DNA from: Ectothiorhodosinus mongolicus
Lineage (GTDB): Bacteria > Pseudomonadota > Gammaproteobacteria > Ectothiorhodospirales > Ectothiorhodospiraceae
DNA length: 64,000 nt
Direction: 5' to 3'
Assembly: GCF_022406875.1 (NCBI RefSeq)
Contig: NZ_CP023018.1
Location: 1,306,914-1,370,913 of the forward strand
Part shown: one piece after another, positions 29,227 to 38,460 of the stretch
Numbering within the stretch: position 1 is the first letter of the stretch
How the letters are laid out: every line of letters begins with the position of its first letter
Made by a program: the position numbers and the translations under genes
Notes under the pieces: generated by a model
The model's input: the letters and a program-made list of their open reading frames with translations, nothing else
Database searches by the model: none
Told to the model about the DNA's origin: nothing

Positions 29227-29877
29227 TTAGTGCTTACTTAAGACCGCCGCTACTGCAGCAAACACATCCTCGATCTCACCTTCTCCCTGAATACTATGCA
29301 ATAGGTCCTGCGCGCTGTAATGCTCGATTAGAGGCTTAGTCTGGTCCTCATAAACCTTGAGACGGCTGGCGATGGTTTCTTCTTTATCGTCAGCCCGATG
29401 AATCAGGTTGGTGCCGCCGCAGGCATCGCAGACGCCTTCACGAGACGGCGGATTGGTGTGAATATTATAGACCGCGCCACAATCCGCGCAGCTACGACGA
29501 CCGGTAAGACGGGTCTTTAGTTTTTCCAAATCGACATCGATTAGAATGGCGGCATCCAGGGGCTGATGCAGATCGCCGAGCATGTCATCCAGTGTTTTTG
29601 CCTGCGCTAGATTGCGCGGAAATCCGTCGAGAATATAGCCGCTCTGAGCATCGGGCATAGCCAAGCGTTCGCGAATCATCCCCAAGACGATGTCATCGGA
29701 GACTAAGTCCCCGGCATCCATCGCCGCTTTGGCTTTTTGCCCGAGCGGGGTGCCCGCGGAAACTGCGGCACGCAGGAGATCGCCGGTGGAAATTTGCGGG
29801 ATGCGGTAGCGGTCAACAATAAGTTTTGACTGCGTGCCTTTGCCCGAGCCCGGAGCGCCCAAAAGAACGATACGCAT
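29227..29877 (-). CDS. adk: Adenylate kinase
   Basis: Adk interconverts ATP, AMP and ADP. The 216-residue enzyme has the P-loop GAPGSGKGT at residues 7-15 and the AMP site DGFPRNLAQA. Its long LID carries four cysteines (CADC and CDAC), predicting structural zinc, unlike the hydrogen-bonded LID of E. coli Adk. The ATG at 29877 with GGAG seven to eight bases upstream is the clear start; in-frame upstream codons are non-coding. lptD follows only six bases downstream. Confidence 0.97.
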   Translation of the reverse strand: MRIVLLGAPGSGKGTQSKLIVDRYRIPQISTGDLLRAAVSAGTPLGQKAKAAMDAGDLVSDDIVLGMIRERLAMPDAQSGYILDGFPRNLAQAKTLDDMLGDLHQPLDAAILIDVDLEKLKTRLTGRRSCADCGAVYNIHTNPPSREGVCDACGGTNLIHRADDKEETIASRLKVYEDQTKPLIEHYSAQDLLHSIQGEGEIEDVFAAVAAVLSKH

Positions 29878-29906
29878 GTTTTTCTCCACCTGAATTTGGG
29901 TAAAAG

Positions 29907-29912
29907 AGTATA
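29907..29912 (-). promoter_or_regulatory. Candidate -10 box of adk
   Basis: On the minus strand TATACT lies 29 bases upstream of the adk start. The expected -35 position is poor but overlaps a 10-bp palindrome GGTTATAACC (29923-29932). The rest of the 172-base adk/ppa gap holds only the ppa promoter candidate. Confidence 0.35.
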
Positions 29913-29987
29913 GTTTGTCTCGGGTTATAACCGCTCCGGTGAAGCTGGCGCAAGATGCTTGGATCATGGAAATTGTTTCTGAGGCGG

Positions 29988-30015
29988 TTCGTATTGCTCC
30001 ACAACCCGTTATACT
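29988..30015 (+). promoter_or_regulatory. Candidate promoter of ppa
   Basis: TATACT (30010-30015) is a good -10 box about 35 bases before the ppa start. A weak TTCGTA (29988-29993) lies 16 bases further upstream. Confidence 0.4.
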
Positions 30016-30049
30016 GTGGGCTTTAGCACCCATTTAAGAGGCTCTTTGA

Positions 30050-30583
30050 GTGAATATCGCAAACATCCCTGTGGGCAAATCTGTGCCCGACGATATCAAC
30101 GTCATCATCGAAATCCCCGCCAACGCCTCGCCCGTGAAGTATGAGGTGGACAAGGACAGCGGTGCTTTGGTCGTTGATCGTTTTATGGCGACGCCGATGT
30201 TCTATCCCTGCAATTACGGCTTCGTGCCGCATACGCTCTCCGATGATGGGGATCCCGTGGATGTTTTGGTACTTACCCCTTATCCGCTGCTCAGCGGTAG
30301 CGTGATTCGTGCCCGCCCCGTAGGTATGTTGAAGATGACCGATGAATCGGGTGAAGACGCAAAAGTATTGGCTGTTCCTATCGACAAGCTCAGCCCCGTT
30401 TATCAGCATATTCAGGGTCCTGAAGATGTGCCGCCCTTGTTGCTCGAGCAGATCCGCCATTTCTTTGAACACTATAAAGAATTGGAGCCAGGCAAATGGG
30501 TGCGCGTTGACGGTTGGGCGGGTGTAGATGCTGCTCGGGCGGAAATTACCGCATCCATCAAGCGCTATGAACAACAAGCCTGA
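30050..30583 (+). CDS. ppa: Inorganic pyrophosphatase
   Basis: Ppa hydrolyses pyrophosphate and so pulls biosynthetic reactions forward. This is a family I soluble enzyme of 177 residues, the usual length. It shows [23 protein letters not shown] and the metal-binding [11 protein letters not shown]. The start is GTG at 30050 with AAGAGG upstream. It stands alone in front of the elongation operon, 27 bases before mrdA, without a visible terminator between them. Confidence 0.97.
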   Translation: MNIANIPVGKSVPDDINVIIEIPANASPVKYEVDKDSGALVVDRFMATPMFYPCNYGFVPHTLSDDGDPVDVLVLTPYPLLSGSVIRARPVGMLKMTDESGEDAKVLAVPIDKLSPVYQHIQGPEDVPPLLLEQIRHFFEHYKELEPGKWVRVDGWAGVDAARAEITASIKRYEQQA

Positions 30584-30610
30584 GTTCTGGACTTTCCCTG
30601 TTGAAAGGGG

Positions 30611-32455
30611 ATGATGCGGCGGCAAAGGCTTAAAGACCACCAGCAGGAACAGCATCTGTTCCGCGTGCGGATTATTATTGCCACGGTGGTGGCCGCACTG
30701 CTGCTTGGCCTACTGGGTGTGCGACTAACCTACCTGCAAGTGGTCAACCACAGCCACTTTGCGACTTTATCGCAAAATAATCGCGTCCGAATTGAGGCTC
30801 TGCCGCCGCCGCGTGGTTTGATCTTTGATCGCCATGGCGTGGTAATTGCGGAAAACCGCCCCTCACATCAGCTTGAACTGATTCCCGAACAGGTGCGGGA
30901 TTTGGAAGATACGCTGGCTCGGCTTGGCGAGCTTATTAGGCTAGAGCCACAAGACCTCGAGCGTATTCAGCGCGGGCTGCGCACCTCGCGACGATTCAAT
31001 AATGTGGCTGTGAAAAGCAATCTGAGCGATGAGGAAATTGCTCTTTTTGCCTTGAACCGGCATTTATTTCCTGGAGTGGATCTCTACGCCAGGCCGGCCC
31101 GACATTATCCTTACGGCGCTTCTTTGGCGCACGTTTTAGGTTACATGGGCCGTATCAATGAGAATGAACTACAGCGCATCGATCGGCGCAATTATGCCGG
31201 CACCATGCACATCGGTAAGACCGGAGTTGAGCGCTTTTACGAAGATAAGCTGCATGGTCAGGTGGGACTGCGGCGCGTTGAGGCTAATGTTCAGGGGCGC
31301 GTGTTGCGTACCTTGGAAGAGCAGCCGCCGATTTCCGGTCAGGACATCACGCTCACCATTGACGTCACTCTGCAACTAGCAGCCGAGCAGGCTTTGGGGC
31401 AATCAGCCGGTGCAGTGGTAGCACTAGATCCGCGTAACGGCGAAGTGCTGGCGATGGTCAGTACACCCAGCTTTGATCCTGGCCTGTTCTTTCACGGCAT
31501 TCCCCAACACACCTACTCCGAGTTGATGAGCCATCCGCGGCGCCCTTTGTTTAATCGAGTTTTGGCCGGTCAGTATCCACCGGGGTCTACCTTGAAGCCA
31601 GTGCTGGCTTTGGGTGGTTTAGAACATGAGTTGATTGTGCCATCCCGCTCTATGTATACCCCGGGTTACTACCAGTTGCCCAATTATTCTCGGCGTTTTC
31701 GTGACTGGACTTATCATGGTTGGGTGAATATGGATGAGGCGATTGCGCGCTCATCCGACGTGTATTTTTATGACCTCGGGCATCGCATGGGTATCGACCG
31801 TATGTCTGAATTCTTTGGTCTTTTTGGTATCGGAGAGGCTACGGGAATCGATTTGTTGGGAGAGCGCCGCGGCGTCTTGCCCAGTCGGGCTTGGAAGCGG
31901 CAGGCCATGGGTGAGTCATGGTTTCCCGCGGAAACCATTATCGCTGCGATTGGTCAAGGATATATGCTCACCACGCCTCTGCAGTTAGCCAGTATCACCG
32001 CCACGCTGGCAATGCGTGGGCAGCGGGTCACTCCGCACTTACTAAAGTCTCACGAGACCGACATGGATCTGCCCAGCAGTGAACGTGGACGTAATGGTTT
32101 GCAGCCAGTGACAGTTCGCCGCGACAGTCTATGGGATCCGATCATAGAAGCCATGGTCAATACCATGCATCAACCCTATGGCACGGCATTTCGCACCGGC
32201 CGTGATGCGCTCTATCAGATGGCCGGTAAGACTGGGACGGCTCAGGTATTTGGCTTGGCTGAGGACGAGGAATATGACGAAGAGTTGGTTCCGGAGAAGC
32301 TGCGCGATCATGCCTTATTTGTTGGGTTTGCCCCCGCTGATGATCCGCGTATTGCAGTGGCGGTGATTGTTGAGAATGGCGGCAGCGGTGGCCGCGTGGC
32401 AGCACCCATAGCGCGCCAGGTGGTGGATGCCTATTTGTTAGGAGATGGCTCTTGA
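30611..32455 (+). CDS. mrdA: Penicillin-binding protein 2 (elongasome transpeptidase)
   Basis: PBP2 crosslinks peptidoglycan during rod elongation together with RodA. The 614-residue product has one N-terminal membrane anchor (residues 21-45), a dimerisation/pedestal domain and the transpeptidase domain. The catalytic set is Ser326-x-x-Lys329 (GSTLK), Ser381-Ser382-Asp383 and Lys540-Thr-Gly-Thr. AAAGGGG sits just before the ATG. The rodA start overlaps the stop by four bases. Confidence 0.96.
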   Translation: MMRRQRLKDHQQEQHLFRVRIIIATVVAALLLGLLGVRLTYLQVVNHSHFATLSQNNRVRIEALPPPRGLIFDRHGVVIAENRPSHQLELIPEQVRDLEDTLARLGELIRLEPQDLERIQRGLRTSRRFNNVAVKSNLSDEEIALFALNRHLFPGVDLYARPARHYPYGASLAHVLGYMGRINENELQRIDRRNYAGTMHIGKTGVERFYEDKLHGQVGLRRVEANVQGRVLRTLEEQPPISGQDITLTIDVTLQLAAEQALGQSAGAVVALDPRNGEVLAMVSTPSFDPGLFFHGIPQHTYSELMSHPRRPLFNRVLAGQYPPGSTLKPVLALGGLEHELIVPSRSMYTPGYYQLPNYSRRFRDWTYHGWVNMDEAIARSSDVYFYDLGHRMGIDRMSEFFGLFGIGEATGIDLLGERRGVLPSRAWKRQAMGESWFPAETIIAAIGQGYMLTTPLQLASITATLAMRGQRVTPHLLKSHETDMDLPSSERGRNGLQPVTVRRDSLWDPIIEAMVNTMHQPYGTAFRTGRDALYQMAGKTGTAQVFGLAEDEEYDEELVPEKLRDHALFVGFAPADDPRIAVAVIVENGGSGGRVAAPIARQVVDAYLLGDGS

Positions 32456-33576
32456 GCCTGCTGCGCAGCATCGAAGACGACCGCTCTGTAAGCGGACAGT
32501 TGTTGGGCGTTTTGCGGCTCGACCCCCTGCTTCTATTGGGTATCCTGCTCTTATTGGGGCTGGGTTTGGCAGCGCTTTACAGTGCCAGCGGAGAAAACAT
32601 CGATATGTTGACCAAGCAGGGTATGCGCTTGGGAGTGGCATCATTGGCGATGATCGTCATGGCACAAATCAGCCCTGAACAGCTGCAGCGATGGACGCCC
32701 TGGATCTTTGTGGCTGGGGTACTGCTGTTGGTGGCCGTGGCTTTCTTTGGCGAGGTCGGCAAGGGGGCCCAACGTTGGCTGAATCTTGGGTTTGTCCGTT
32801 TCCAGCCGTCAGAGCTGATGAAGTTGGCAGTGCCCATGGCTTTGGCTTGGTATTTTGCGGAAAAGCCCTTGCCGCCACGTTGGCATGAGCTGCTGCTGGC
32901 CGTTCCCATCGTCGTCATTCCCGCCGTTCTTATTGCGCAGCAACCGGATCTCGGATCGGCGCTGTTGGTGGCCGGTGGGGGTGTCGCGGTAATTATTCTC
33001 GCTGGCATTCGCTGGCGTCTGGTGATGTTGTTGGGCGGGCTGGGCATGATGGCTTTGCCCCTGCTTTGGTATTGGATGAAGGACTACCAAAGACAAAGAG
33101 TGCTGACTTTATTGAACCCCGAGAGTGATCCCTTGGGTGCGGGTTATCACATCATTCAATCCAAAATCGCCATTGGTTCTGGTGGGCTATACGGAAAAGG
33201 TTGGTTAAACGGTACCCAATCTCAGCTGGAATTCCTGCCCGAGCGCTCCACCGATTTCATTTTTGCCGTTTATGCCGAAGAGTTTGGTTTACTTGGGGTT
33301 CTGCTGCTGCTGGTGCTTTATCTGTTTGTGATTTTGCGTGGCATGTCTATTGCGCTGCAGGCTCAAGACACCTATTCGCGTCTTTTGGGGGGTGGTTTAA
33401 GCCTCATTTTCTTCACCTATGTGTTCGTAAATATCGGCATGGTTTCAGGGCTTGTGCCGGTGGTTGGCGTGCCGCTACCGCTTTTTAGTTACGGCGGGAC
33501 TTCGCTGGTGACCCTGATGGCAGGTTTCGGTATTCTGATGTCCATTCATTCTCACAGGCGACTGCTCGCACCATGA
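32452..33576 (+). CDS. rodA: Peptidoglycan glycosyltransferase RodA
   Basis: RodA is the SEDS-family polymerase that makes glycan strands for elongation with PBP2. The 374-residue protein is polytopic and shows GARRWL-type KGAQRWLNLG, the FQPSELMK motif and a C-terminal VVGVPLPLFSYGGTS signature. The start is TTG at 32452 with AGGAG eight bases upstream, overlapping the mrdA stop. mltB overlaps its 3' end (ATGA). Confidence 0.95.
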   Translation: MSLLRSIEDDRSVSGQLLGVLRLDPLLLLGILLLLGLGLAALYSASGENIDMLTKQGMRLGVASLAMIVMAQISPEQLQRWTPWIFVAGVLLLVAVAFFGEVGKGAQRWLNLGFVRFQPSELMKLAVPMALAWYFAEKPLPPRWHELLLAVPIVVIPAVLIAQQPDLGSALLVAGGGVAVIILAGIRWRLVMLLGGLGMMALPLLWYWMKDYQRQRVLTLLNPESDPLGAGYHIIQSKIAIGSGGLYGKGWLNGTQSQLEFLPERSTDFIFAVYAEEFGLLGVLLLLVLYLFVILRGMSIALQAQDTYSRLLGGGLSLIFFTYVFVNIGMVSGLVPVVGVPLPLFSYGGTSLVTLMAGFGILMSIHSHRRLLAP

Positions 33577-34598
33577 TGAAACGATTGATTGCCGTTGTAT
33601 GTGCCGCTGTTTTACTCGGTTTTGCGGGCCATGCACAGGCGCGTTATGTCGCCGGTGAGCCCCCTTACCTGCAACGTGAAGAGGTGCAGTCTTTTATCTC
33701 TGAACTCGTGGCAGAAGGTTTTGATGAGGCGCAGCTGCGCGAGCTCTTTGCCAACGCCAGACCACAGCAACGAGTCATTGACTTAATCTCGGCCCCAGCC
33801 GAGGCGCGCCCCTGGAAAACCTACCGGCCGATATTTATCACTCAGCAGCGAATCAATGAGGGTGTGGCTTTCTGGCAGGAGCACGAAGCGCTGATTTTAC
33901 GAGCCAGTCGTGCGTTCCAAGTGAACCCAGAGATTATCGTATCGATTATCGGCGTTGAGACCTCCTACGGCCGCAACCAGGGCAACTTCCCAGTGCTAGA
34001 CACTTTGATGACCCTGGGGTTTGATTATCCGCCAAGAGCAAATTTTTTTCGCTCGGAATTAGCGCATTTTCTGCGTCTGGTTCGGGAGGAGGGCATCGAC
34101 TTATTGGCGACCCGAGGTTCCTATGCGGGAGCCATGGGGCGAGGGCAGTTCATCTCTTCGAGCTACCGAGCCTATGCCGTGGATTTTAGTGGGGATGGCC
34201 GTCGTGATTTGATGAATTCTTGGCCCGATGCCATTGGCAGTGTTGCGAACTATTTTCAACGCCATGGCTGGGCCATGGGCGAACCTGTGGCATTGCGTGC
34301 CGATGTCGATGGCGAGCGATACAAGGAACTCCTGAGTCGGGATTATCGCGCGCGCATCTCGCTTCAAACACTGGCCGAACATGGTGTGACACCGACGCGG
34401 CCAGTGCCCGAAGATGCTCAGTTCTCCATCATCGAATTAGAAACCGAAAGCGGATTTGAAGTCTGGTTGGGTTACCCCAATTTTTATGTGATTACGCGTT
34501 ACAATCGTAGCCCTCTCTATGCCATGGCGGTCTATGAGCTGGCGAGCTTGATTCGCAAGGAGCGCATCACCCAAAGTGCCGTCGGTGAGAGTCAATGA
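33573..34598 (+). CDS. mltB: Lytic murein transglycosylase B
   Basis: MltB cuts glycan strands, leaving 1,6-anhydromuramic ends. The 341-residue product has a signal peptide ending near GHAQA rather than a lipobox, so it may be soluble in the periplasm. The predicted catalytic Glu129 lies in GVETSYGRNQG, and GAMGRGQFISSSYRAYAVDFSGDG is typical of the SltB/MltB family. It overlaps rodA and rlpA by four bases at each end, placing it inside the elongation operon. Confidence 0.93.
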   Translation: MMKRLIAVVCAAVLLGFAGHAQARYVAGEPPYLQREEVQSFISELVAEGFDEAQLRELFANARPQQRVIDLISAPAEARPWKTYRPIFITQQRINEGVAFWQEHEALILRASRAFQVNPEIIVSIIGVETSYGRNQGNFPVLDTLMTLGFDYPPRANFFRSELAHFLRLVREEGIDLLATRGSYAGAMGRGQFISSSYRAYAVDFSGDGRRDLMNSWPDAIGSVANYFQRHGWAMGEPVALRADVDGERYKELLSRDYRARISLQTLAEHGVTPTRPVPEDAQFSIIELETESGFEVWLGYPNFYVITRYNRSPLYAMAVYELASLIRKERITQSAVGESQ

Positions 34599-35455
34599 CC
34601 AGTCGTATCGGCCCTTTGCTGCTGATAGCTGTCGTTATTGTTGTGTTGTCGGCGTGTGCCAGTAAACCAGATGGCCCGGTGCTCGATGATCGCGCACCCG
34701 ATCCTCGCTCGATTCCTGATCTTGACGCTATTCCTGAGCCCACTCCTCGCTTTGAGCCGCCCAGCCGTTATGGCAACCCGCCTTCTTATGAAGTTTTTGG
34801 TCAGCGCTACTACACCATGAATAGTGCCGAGGGTTATCGCGAACGCGGAGTGGCTTCGTGGTATGGCGCCAAGTTCCATGGCCGCCGTACCTCTAGCGGT
34901 GAGCCCTATGACATGTTTGCCATGACGGCGGCGCACACGAGCCTGCCACTTCCCACGTATGTGCGCGTCACCAATCTGGACAACGGCCGCAGCGTCGTGG
35001 TGCGGGTAAATGATCGGGGCCCCTTTTTGCGCGGCCGCATCATTGATTTATCTTATGCAGCGGCGCATCGCATCGGTATGGTAGATCAGGGAACGGCGCG
35101 CGTTGAAGTGGTGGCGCTGAATGCGCGCGAGGAGCCTCAGCGTGTAGCGAGAGAGCAGCGTCCTGCGAGAAGTCCTGAGCCAATCACCACCCAAACCGAG
35201 GTTGCGATGACGCAGGCAGACAGTTTGGTTTTCGTACAAATGGGTGCTTTTGGAGAACAGCGCAACGCCGAGCAGTTACAGCGTCAGCTGCAGGATGCGG
35301 GTATTGAATCGGTGATCATCACCTCCCGAGCGCAGTCTTCTGATGGTTTTTTTAGGGTTCGCATTGGACCCAAGCGCAATCAGTTCGAGGCGCATCAACT
35401 CATTGAAAATCTTCGGCAATTAGGATTTGCAGGGATGGCAGTGATCGCCGAGTGA
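34595..35455 (+). CDS. rlpA: Septal ring lytic transglycosylase RlpA
   Basis: RlpA is an outer membrane lipoprotein that cleaves denuded glycan strands at the septum in Pseudomonas. Residues 1-21 form a lipoprotein signal with cysteine 21 (LSAC). A double-psi beta-barrel domain follows (GVASWYGAKFHGRRTSSGEPYDMFAMTAAHTSLP), with the catalytic acid and histidine positions conserved, and a C-terminal SPOR domain (about residues 205-286) that binds denuded peptidoglycan. It overlaps mltB by four bases. Confidence 0.93.
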   Translation: MTSRIGPLLLIAVVIVVLSACASKPDGPVLDDRAPDPRSIPDLDAIPEPTPRFEPPSRYGNPPSYEVFGQRYYTMNSAEGYRERGVASWYGAKFHGRRTSSGEPYDMFAMTAAHTSLPLPTYVRVTNLDNGRSVVVRVNDRGPFLRGRIIDLSYAAAHRIGMVDQGTARVEVVALNAREEPQRVAREQRPARSPEPITTQTEVAMTQADSLVFVQMGAFGEQRNAEQLQRQLQDAGIESVIITSRAQSSDGFFRVRIGPKRNQFEAHQLIENLRQLGFAGMAVIAE

Positions 35456-35522
35456 CGGTGCGGTGGCCCAAAGCTGGCATGCTACTATTTCGGTTTTTTT
35501 CTCCAAGAGGTTGTTACCGGCC

Positions 35523-36686
35523 ATGAAAAGTTGGCTCATTATCGCCGCATTCCTGCTATTCCCTTCCTTGGCTTTGGGTCTGGATGTCCGCGTTCCTCCG
35601 CCCTCGGATTTATCGGCGCGCAATTTCGCGGTGATGGATTTTGCCTCAGGAAATCTCCTAGCAGCGCGCGATCCTGATGAACGCGTGGAGCCCGCCAGTC
35701 TTACCAAGATAATGACCGCCTATGTGGTCTTTCGTGAAATCGATGAAGGCAAGCTGCGGCTAGATGAGTCGATTCGGGTCAGTGAGGCCGCCTGGCGTAC
35801 CGGCATGCGTGGCGCCTCGCGCATGTTTATTGAAGTCGGCAATGAAGTAGGTGTCGAAGACTTATTGCGCGGCATGATTGTGCAGTCAGGCAATGATGCT
35901 TGTGTGGCTTTGGCTGAGCGTATCGCCGGGACCGAAGGGGCTTTTGTCGATTTGATGAACGCCACAGCCCGCTCCTTAGGTATGAACGACACCCAGTTTC
36001 AAAACAGCCATGGTCTTCCCAGCGATGAGACACAGTACACCACGGCTCGAGATATCTCTTTATTGATGCGGGCTTTGATTCGCGAGTTTCCTGAACTCTA
36101 TCGCTACTATGCCGAGCGCAGCTTCACCTTCAATGGCATCAGTCAGAACAACCGTAATCTGTTGTTATGGCGGGATGATTCGGTTGATGGCGGCAAGACT
36201 GGTTGGACCAGCGCTGCGGGATATAACTTGGTGTCATCGGCACAGCGCGATGAGATGCGCATGGTGGTCACGGTCATGGGTGTTCGTGCTTCTAACCACC
36301 AGGAAGGTGGCCGTGTGCGCGCCAATGAATCACAGGCCTTATACAATTGGGCCTTCCGTGAGTTTGAAACTCAGCGCATTTATCGCGCCGGACAAGTGGT
36401 GATCGAGGGGCGTGTCTGGGGTGGGGAAGAGCGCTCCGTGCCTTTGGGTTTGGTGGAGGATCTTTTTGTCACTCTGCCACGGGGCCGCTACGCTGATTTG
36501 GGCGCTGCGACGCAATTGGCTGACCCCTTGGAGGCGCCTTTGGTGCAAGGCAGAGACTATGGACGTTTGCAAATCACATTGGACGACTCAGTGCTGATTG
36601 AGAAACCCCTGGTGGCCTTAGAGCCCGTGGCTCAGGGTGGCTGGTTGCGGCGCTTGATTGATACCGTTTGGAAGCAATTTTCATGA
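35523..36686 (+). CDS. dacA: D-alanyl-D-alanine carboxypeptidase (PBP5/6 type)
   Basis: This enzyme trims the terminal D-Ala from pentapeptides in the periplasm. The 387-residue product has a cleavable signal peptide ending near LALG, the serine-lysine motif SLTK at residues 59-62, SGN at 122-124 and KTG at 225-227. A PBP5-type C-terminal beta domain follows, with an amphipathic membrane-anchoring end (WLRRLIDTVWKQF). The ATG at 35523 is chosen because an upstream start would extend the signal peptide unnaturally. Confidence 0.95.
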   Translation: MKSWLIIAAFLLFPSLALGLDVRVPPPSDLSARNFAVMDFASGNLLAARDPDERVEPASLTKIMTAYVVFREIDEGKLRLDESIRVSEAAWRTGMRGASRMFIEVGNEVGVEDLLRGMIVQSGNDACVALAERIAGTEGAFVDLMNATARSLGMNDTQFQNSHGLPSDETQYTTARDISLLMRALIREFPELYRYYAERSFTFNGISQNNRNLLLWRDDSVDGGKTGWTSAAGYNLVSSAQRDEMRMVVTVMGVRASNHQEGGRVRANESQALYNWAFREFETQRIYRAGQVVIEGRVWGGEERSVPLGLVEDLFVTLPRGRYADLGAATQLADPLEAPLVQGRDYGRLQITLDDSVLIEKPLVALEPVAQGGWLRRLIDTVWKQFS

Positions 36687-37546
36687 GTGAACGGGTGGTC
36701 TACTTAAACGGCCAGTATGTGCCGGAGTCCGAAGCACGTATTTCCGTGCTGGATCGGGGTTTCTTGTTCGCGGATGGGGTTTATGAAGTTATCCCAGTCT
36801 ATGGCGGCTGTCTGTTGCAAGAAGATGAACACTTGCAGCGTTTGGTGCGCAGCCTGGAACAAGTGAGATTGCCCAATCCGCTATCGCTGCCACAATGGAA
36901 GTCGGTGTTTGCCGAATTATTACGTCTTAATCCCGGACCCGAGCGCGGTATTTACCTTCAGGTGACGCGTGGCGCAGCGCGTCGAGATCATGCTTTTCCC
37001 AAAGCGGCTGAGCCTACGGTGCTGGTCATGGTCAACCCCATCAGCTTGCCCGATGCGGAACTCCTTAAGACCGGCGTGGCGGCTGTCACCCTAAGTGATG
37101 ACCGCTGGTCACGCTGTGACATCAAATCCATCAGCTTATTGCCCAATGTTTTGGCTCGCCAGCAAGCAGTCGAACAGGGAGCAGCTGAGGCCATTTTGAT
37201 TCGCCAAGGTTTGGCGGTAGAGGGGGCGGCCAGTAATCTTTTTGTGGTGGCCGATGGAGTGATCGTTACGCCACCTAAAGATCGGCATCTGCTGCCGGGC
37301 ATTACCCGCGACCTAGTGATTGAGTTGGCCCAGCAACAGGGTTATCCGGTGATGGAATCCGTCATTCCTGAAGATCAGCTAAGCGTCGCTCAGGAAATCT
37401 GGTTGACCAGCTCCACCCGCGAGATTTTGCCCGTGACCCGTTTGAATGAGACGCCGGTTGGCGATGGCAAACCCGGCCCAGCGTGGCAACAGATGCATGC
37501 CCACTATCAGCGCTTTAAAAAGGAACGGCAGGCCCTGGAATCATGA
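36683..37546 (+). CDS. dat: D-amino-acid aminotransferase
   Basis: This class IV PLP aminotransferase interconverts D-amino acids, typically D-alanine plus 2-oxoglutarate to D-glutamate plus pyruvate. The 287-residue product has the PLP lysine at 148 (CDIKSISLLPN). Arg101 and His103 sit in RRDHAFPK, at the positions that bind the substrate carboxylate in D-amino-acid enzymes, which favours Dat over the related IlvE or PabC. It overlaps dacA (ATGA) and ybeD, so it is translated with peptidoglycan genes. Confidence 0.85.
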   Translation: MSERVVYLNGQYVPESEARISVLDRGFLFADGVYEVIPVYGGCLLQEDEHLQRLVRSLEQVRLPNPLSLPQWKSVFAELLRLNPGPERGIYLQVTRGAARRDHAFPKAAEPTVLVMVNPISLPDAELLKTGVAAVTLSDDRWSRCDIKSISLLPNVLARQQAVEQGAAEAILIRQGLAVEGAASNLFVVADGVIVTPPKDRHLLPGITRDLVIELAQQQGYPVMESVIPEDQLSVAQEIWLTSSTREILPVTRLNETPVGDGKPGPAWQQMHAHYQRFKKERQALES

Positions 37547-37812
37547 GTGATGAAGACAGCATAGAGTTTCAGTTCCCCTGTGATTTCCCCATCAAAGTGA
37601 TGGGCGCGGCACTGCCTGAGTTTCACCAGCGCGTGGAAGAAATCATTCGCCGCCATGTCCCCGAAGTGGGCGCCGATGCTTTTTCCAGTCGTGCATCCAG
37701 TGCCGGTCGGTATGTATCGATTACTGTGGTGATCCAGGCTCAAAGCCGTGCTCAACTGGATGATATTTATCGGGATTTGACATCCTGCGAACTGGTGACC
37801 ATGGCTCTTTAG
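37543..37812 (+). CDS. ybeD: YbeD family protein (DUF493)
   Basis: The 89-residue protein matches the YbeD/DUF493 family (FPCDFPIKVMGA at the start; SVTVVI-type strand YVSITVVIQAQSRAQLDDIYRDL). The fold is ACT-like; the function is unknown. In many genomes it sits, as here, between a dacA gene and lipB. It overlaps dat by four bases and lipB begins three bases after its stop. Confidence 0.9.
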   Translation: MSDEDSIEFQFPCDFPIKVMGAALPEFHQRVEEIIRRHVPEVGADAFSSRASSAGRYVSITVVIQAQSRAQLDDIYRDLTSCELVTMAL

Positions 37813-37815
37813 GGC

Positions 37816-38460
37816 ATGGGTTGCGACTCAGAGATAAAAATACGGCGATTGGGCCTTCAGGCCTACGAAACTACTTGGCAGGCGATGCGCCAGTTCACCG
37901 AGGAGCGCCAGCCCCACACCCCCGATGAGATCTGGCAGCTAGAGCACCCGTCGGTATTCACCCTAGGTATCAGTGGTCATGCGGAACACATCCTCGATGC
38001 TGGGCCAGTGCCGGTAGTACAAAGCGATCGAGGTGGGCAGGTGACATATCATGGTCCTGGTCAGGTGGTGCTCTATGTGCTGCTGGATCTGAAGCGCCGC
38101 CAATGGGGTGCGCGTCGCTTAGTGACGGCCTTAGAGCAATGTGTGATCAGCTATTTGGCCGAGTTGGGGGTGAGCGCCATAGCGCGCCAAGATGCGCCCG
38201 GGGTTTACGTTGATGGCGCCAAAATCGCCGCTTTGGGTCTGCGTGTGCGGCGCGGTGGCAGCTATCATGGTCTCGCCTTTAATGTGCATCCCGATTTAAG
38301 CGTCTTTAAGCGTATCAACCCCTGTGGCTATGCCGGGATGGACGTGTGCTCACTGACAAGTCTTGGGATCGACCAGTCTTGGCAGCAGGCTGCTGATGCG
38401 TTGACACGGACGTTTTTGGCAGAGTGGGCGCGCCCAAGCGCAGACGCTGGCAAGGCCTAG
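37816..38460 (+). CDS. lipB: Octanoyltransferase LipB
   Basis: LipB moves octanoyl groups from acyl carrier protein to lipoyl domains, the first step of lipoate synthesis. The 214-residue protein has [16 protein letters not shown], the catalytic Lys136 in GAKIAALG and the acyl-accepting Cys170 in NPCGY. It ends the elongation/ybeD transcript. lipA, which commonly follows, is absent; instead a convergent gene shares its stop tetranucleotide CTAG. Confidence 0.95.
   Translation: MGCDSEIKIRRLGLQAYETTWQAMRQFTEERQPHTPDEIWQLEHPSVFTLGISGHAEHILDAGPVPVVQSDRGGQVTYHGPGQVVLYVLLDLKRRQWGARRLVTALEQCVISYLAELGVSAIARQDAPGVYVDGAKIAALGLRVRRGGSYHGLAFNVHPDLSVFKRINPCGYAGMDVCSLTSLGIDQSWQQAADALTRTFLAEWARPSADAGKA

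Noticed and set aside
30023..30655. 210-codon minus-strand frame opposite ppa
   Set aside because: Inorganic pyrophosphatase on the plus strand is unmistakable; the opposing frame is a codon-bias shadow.
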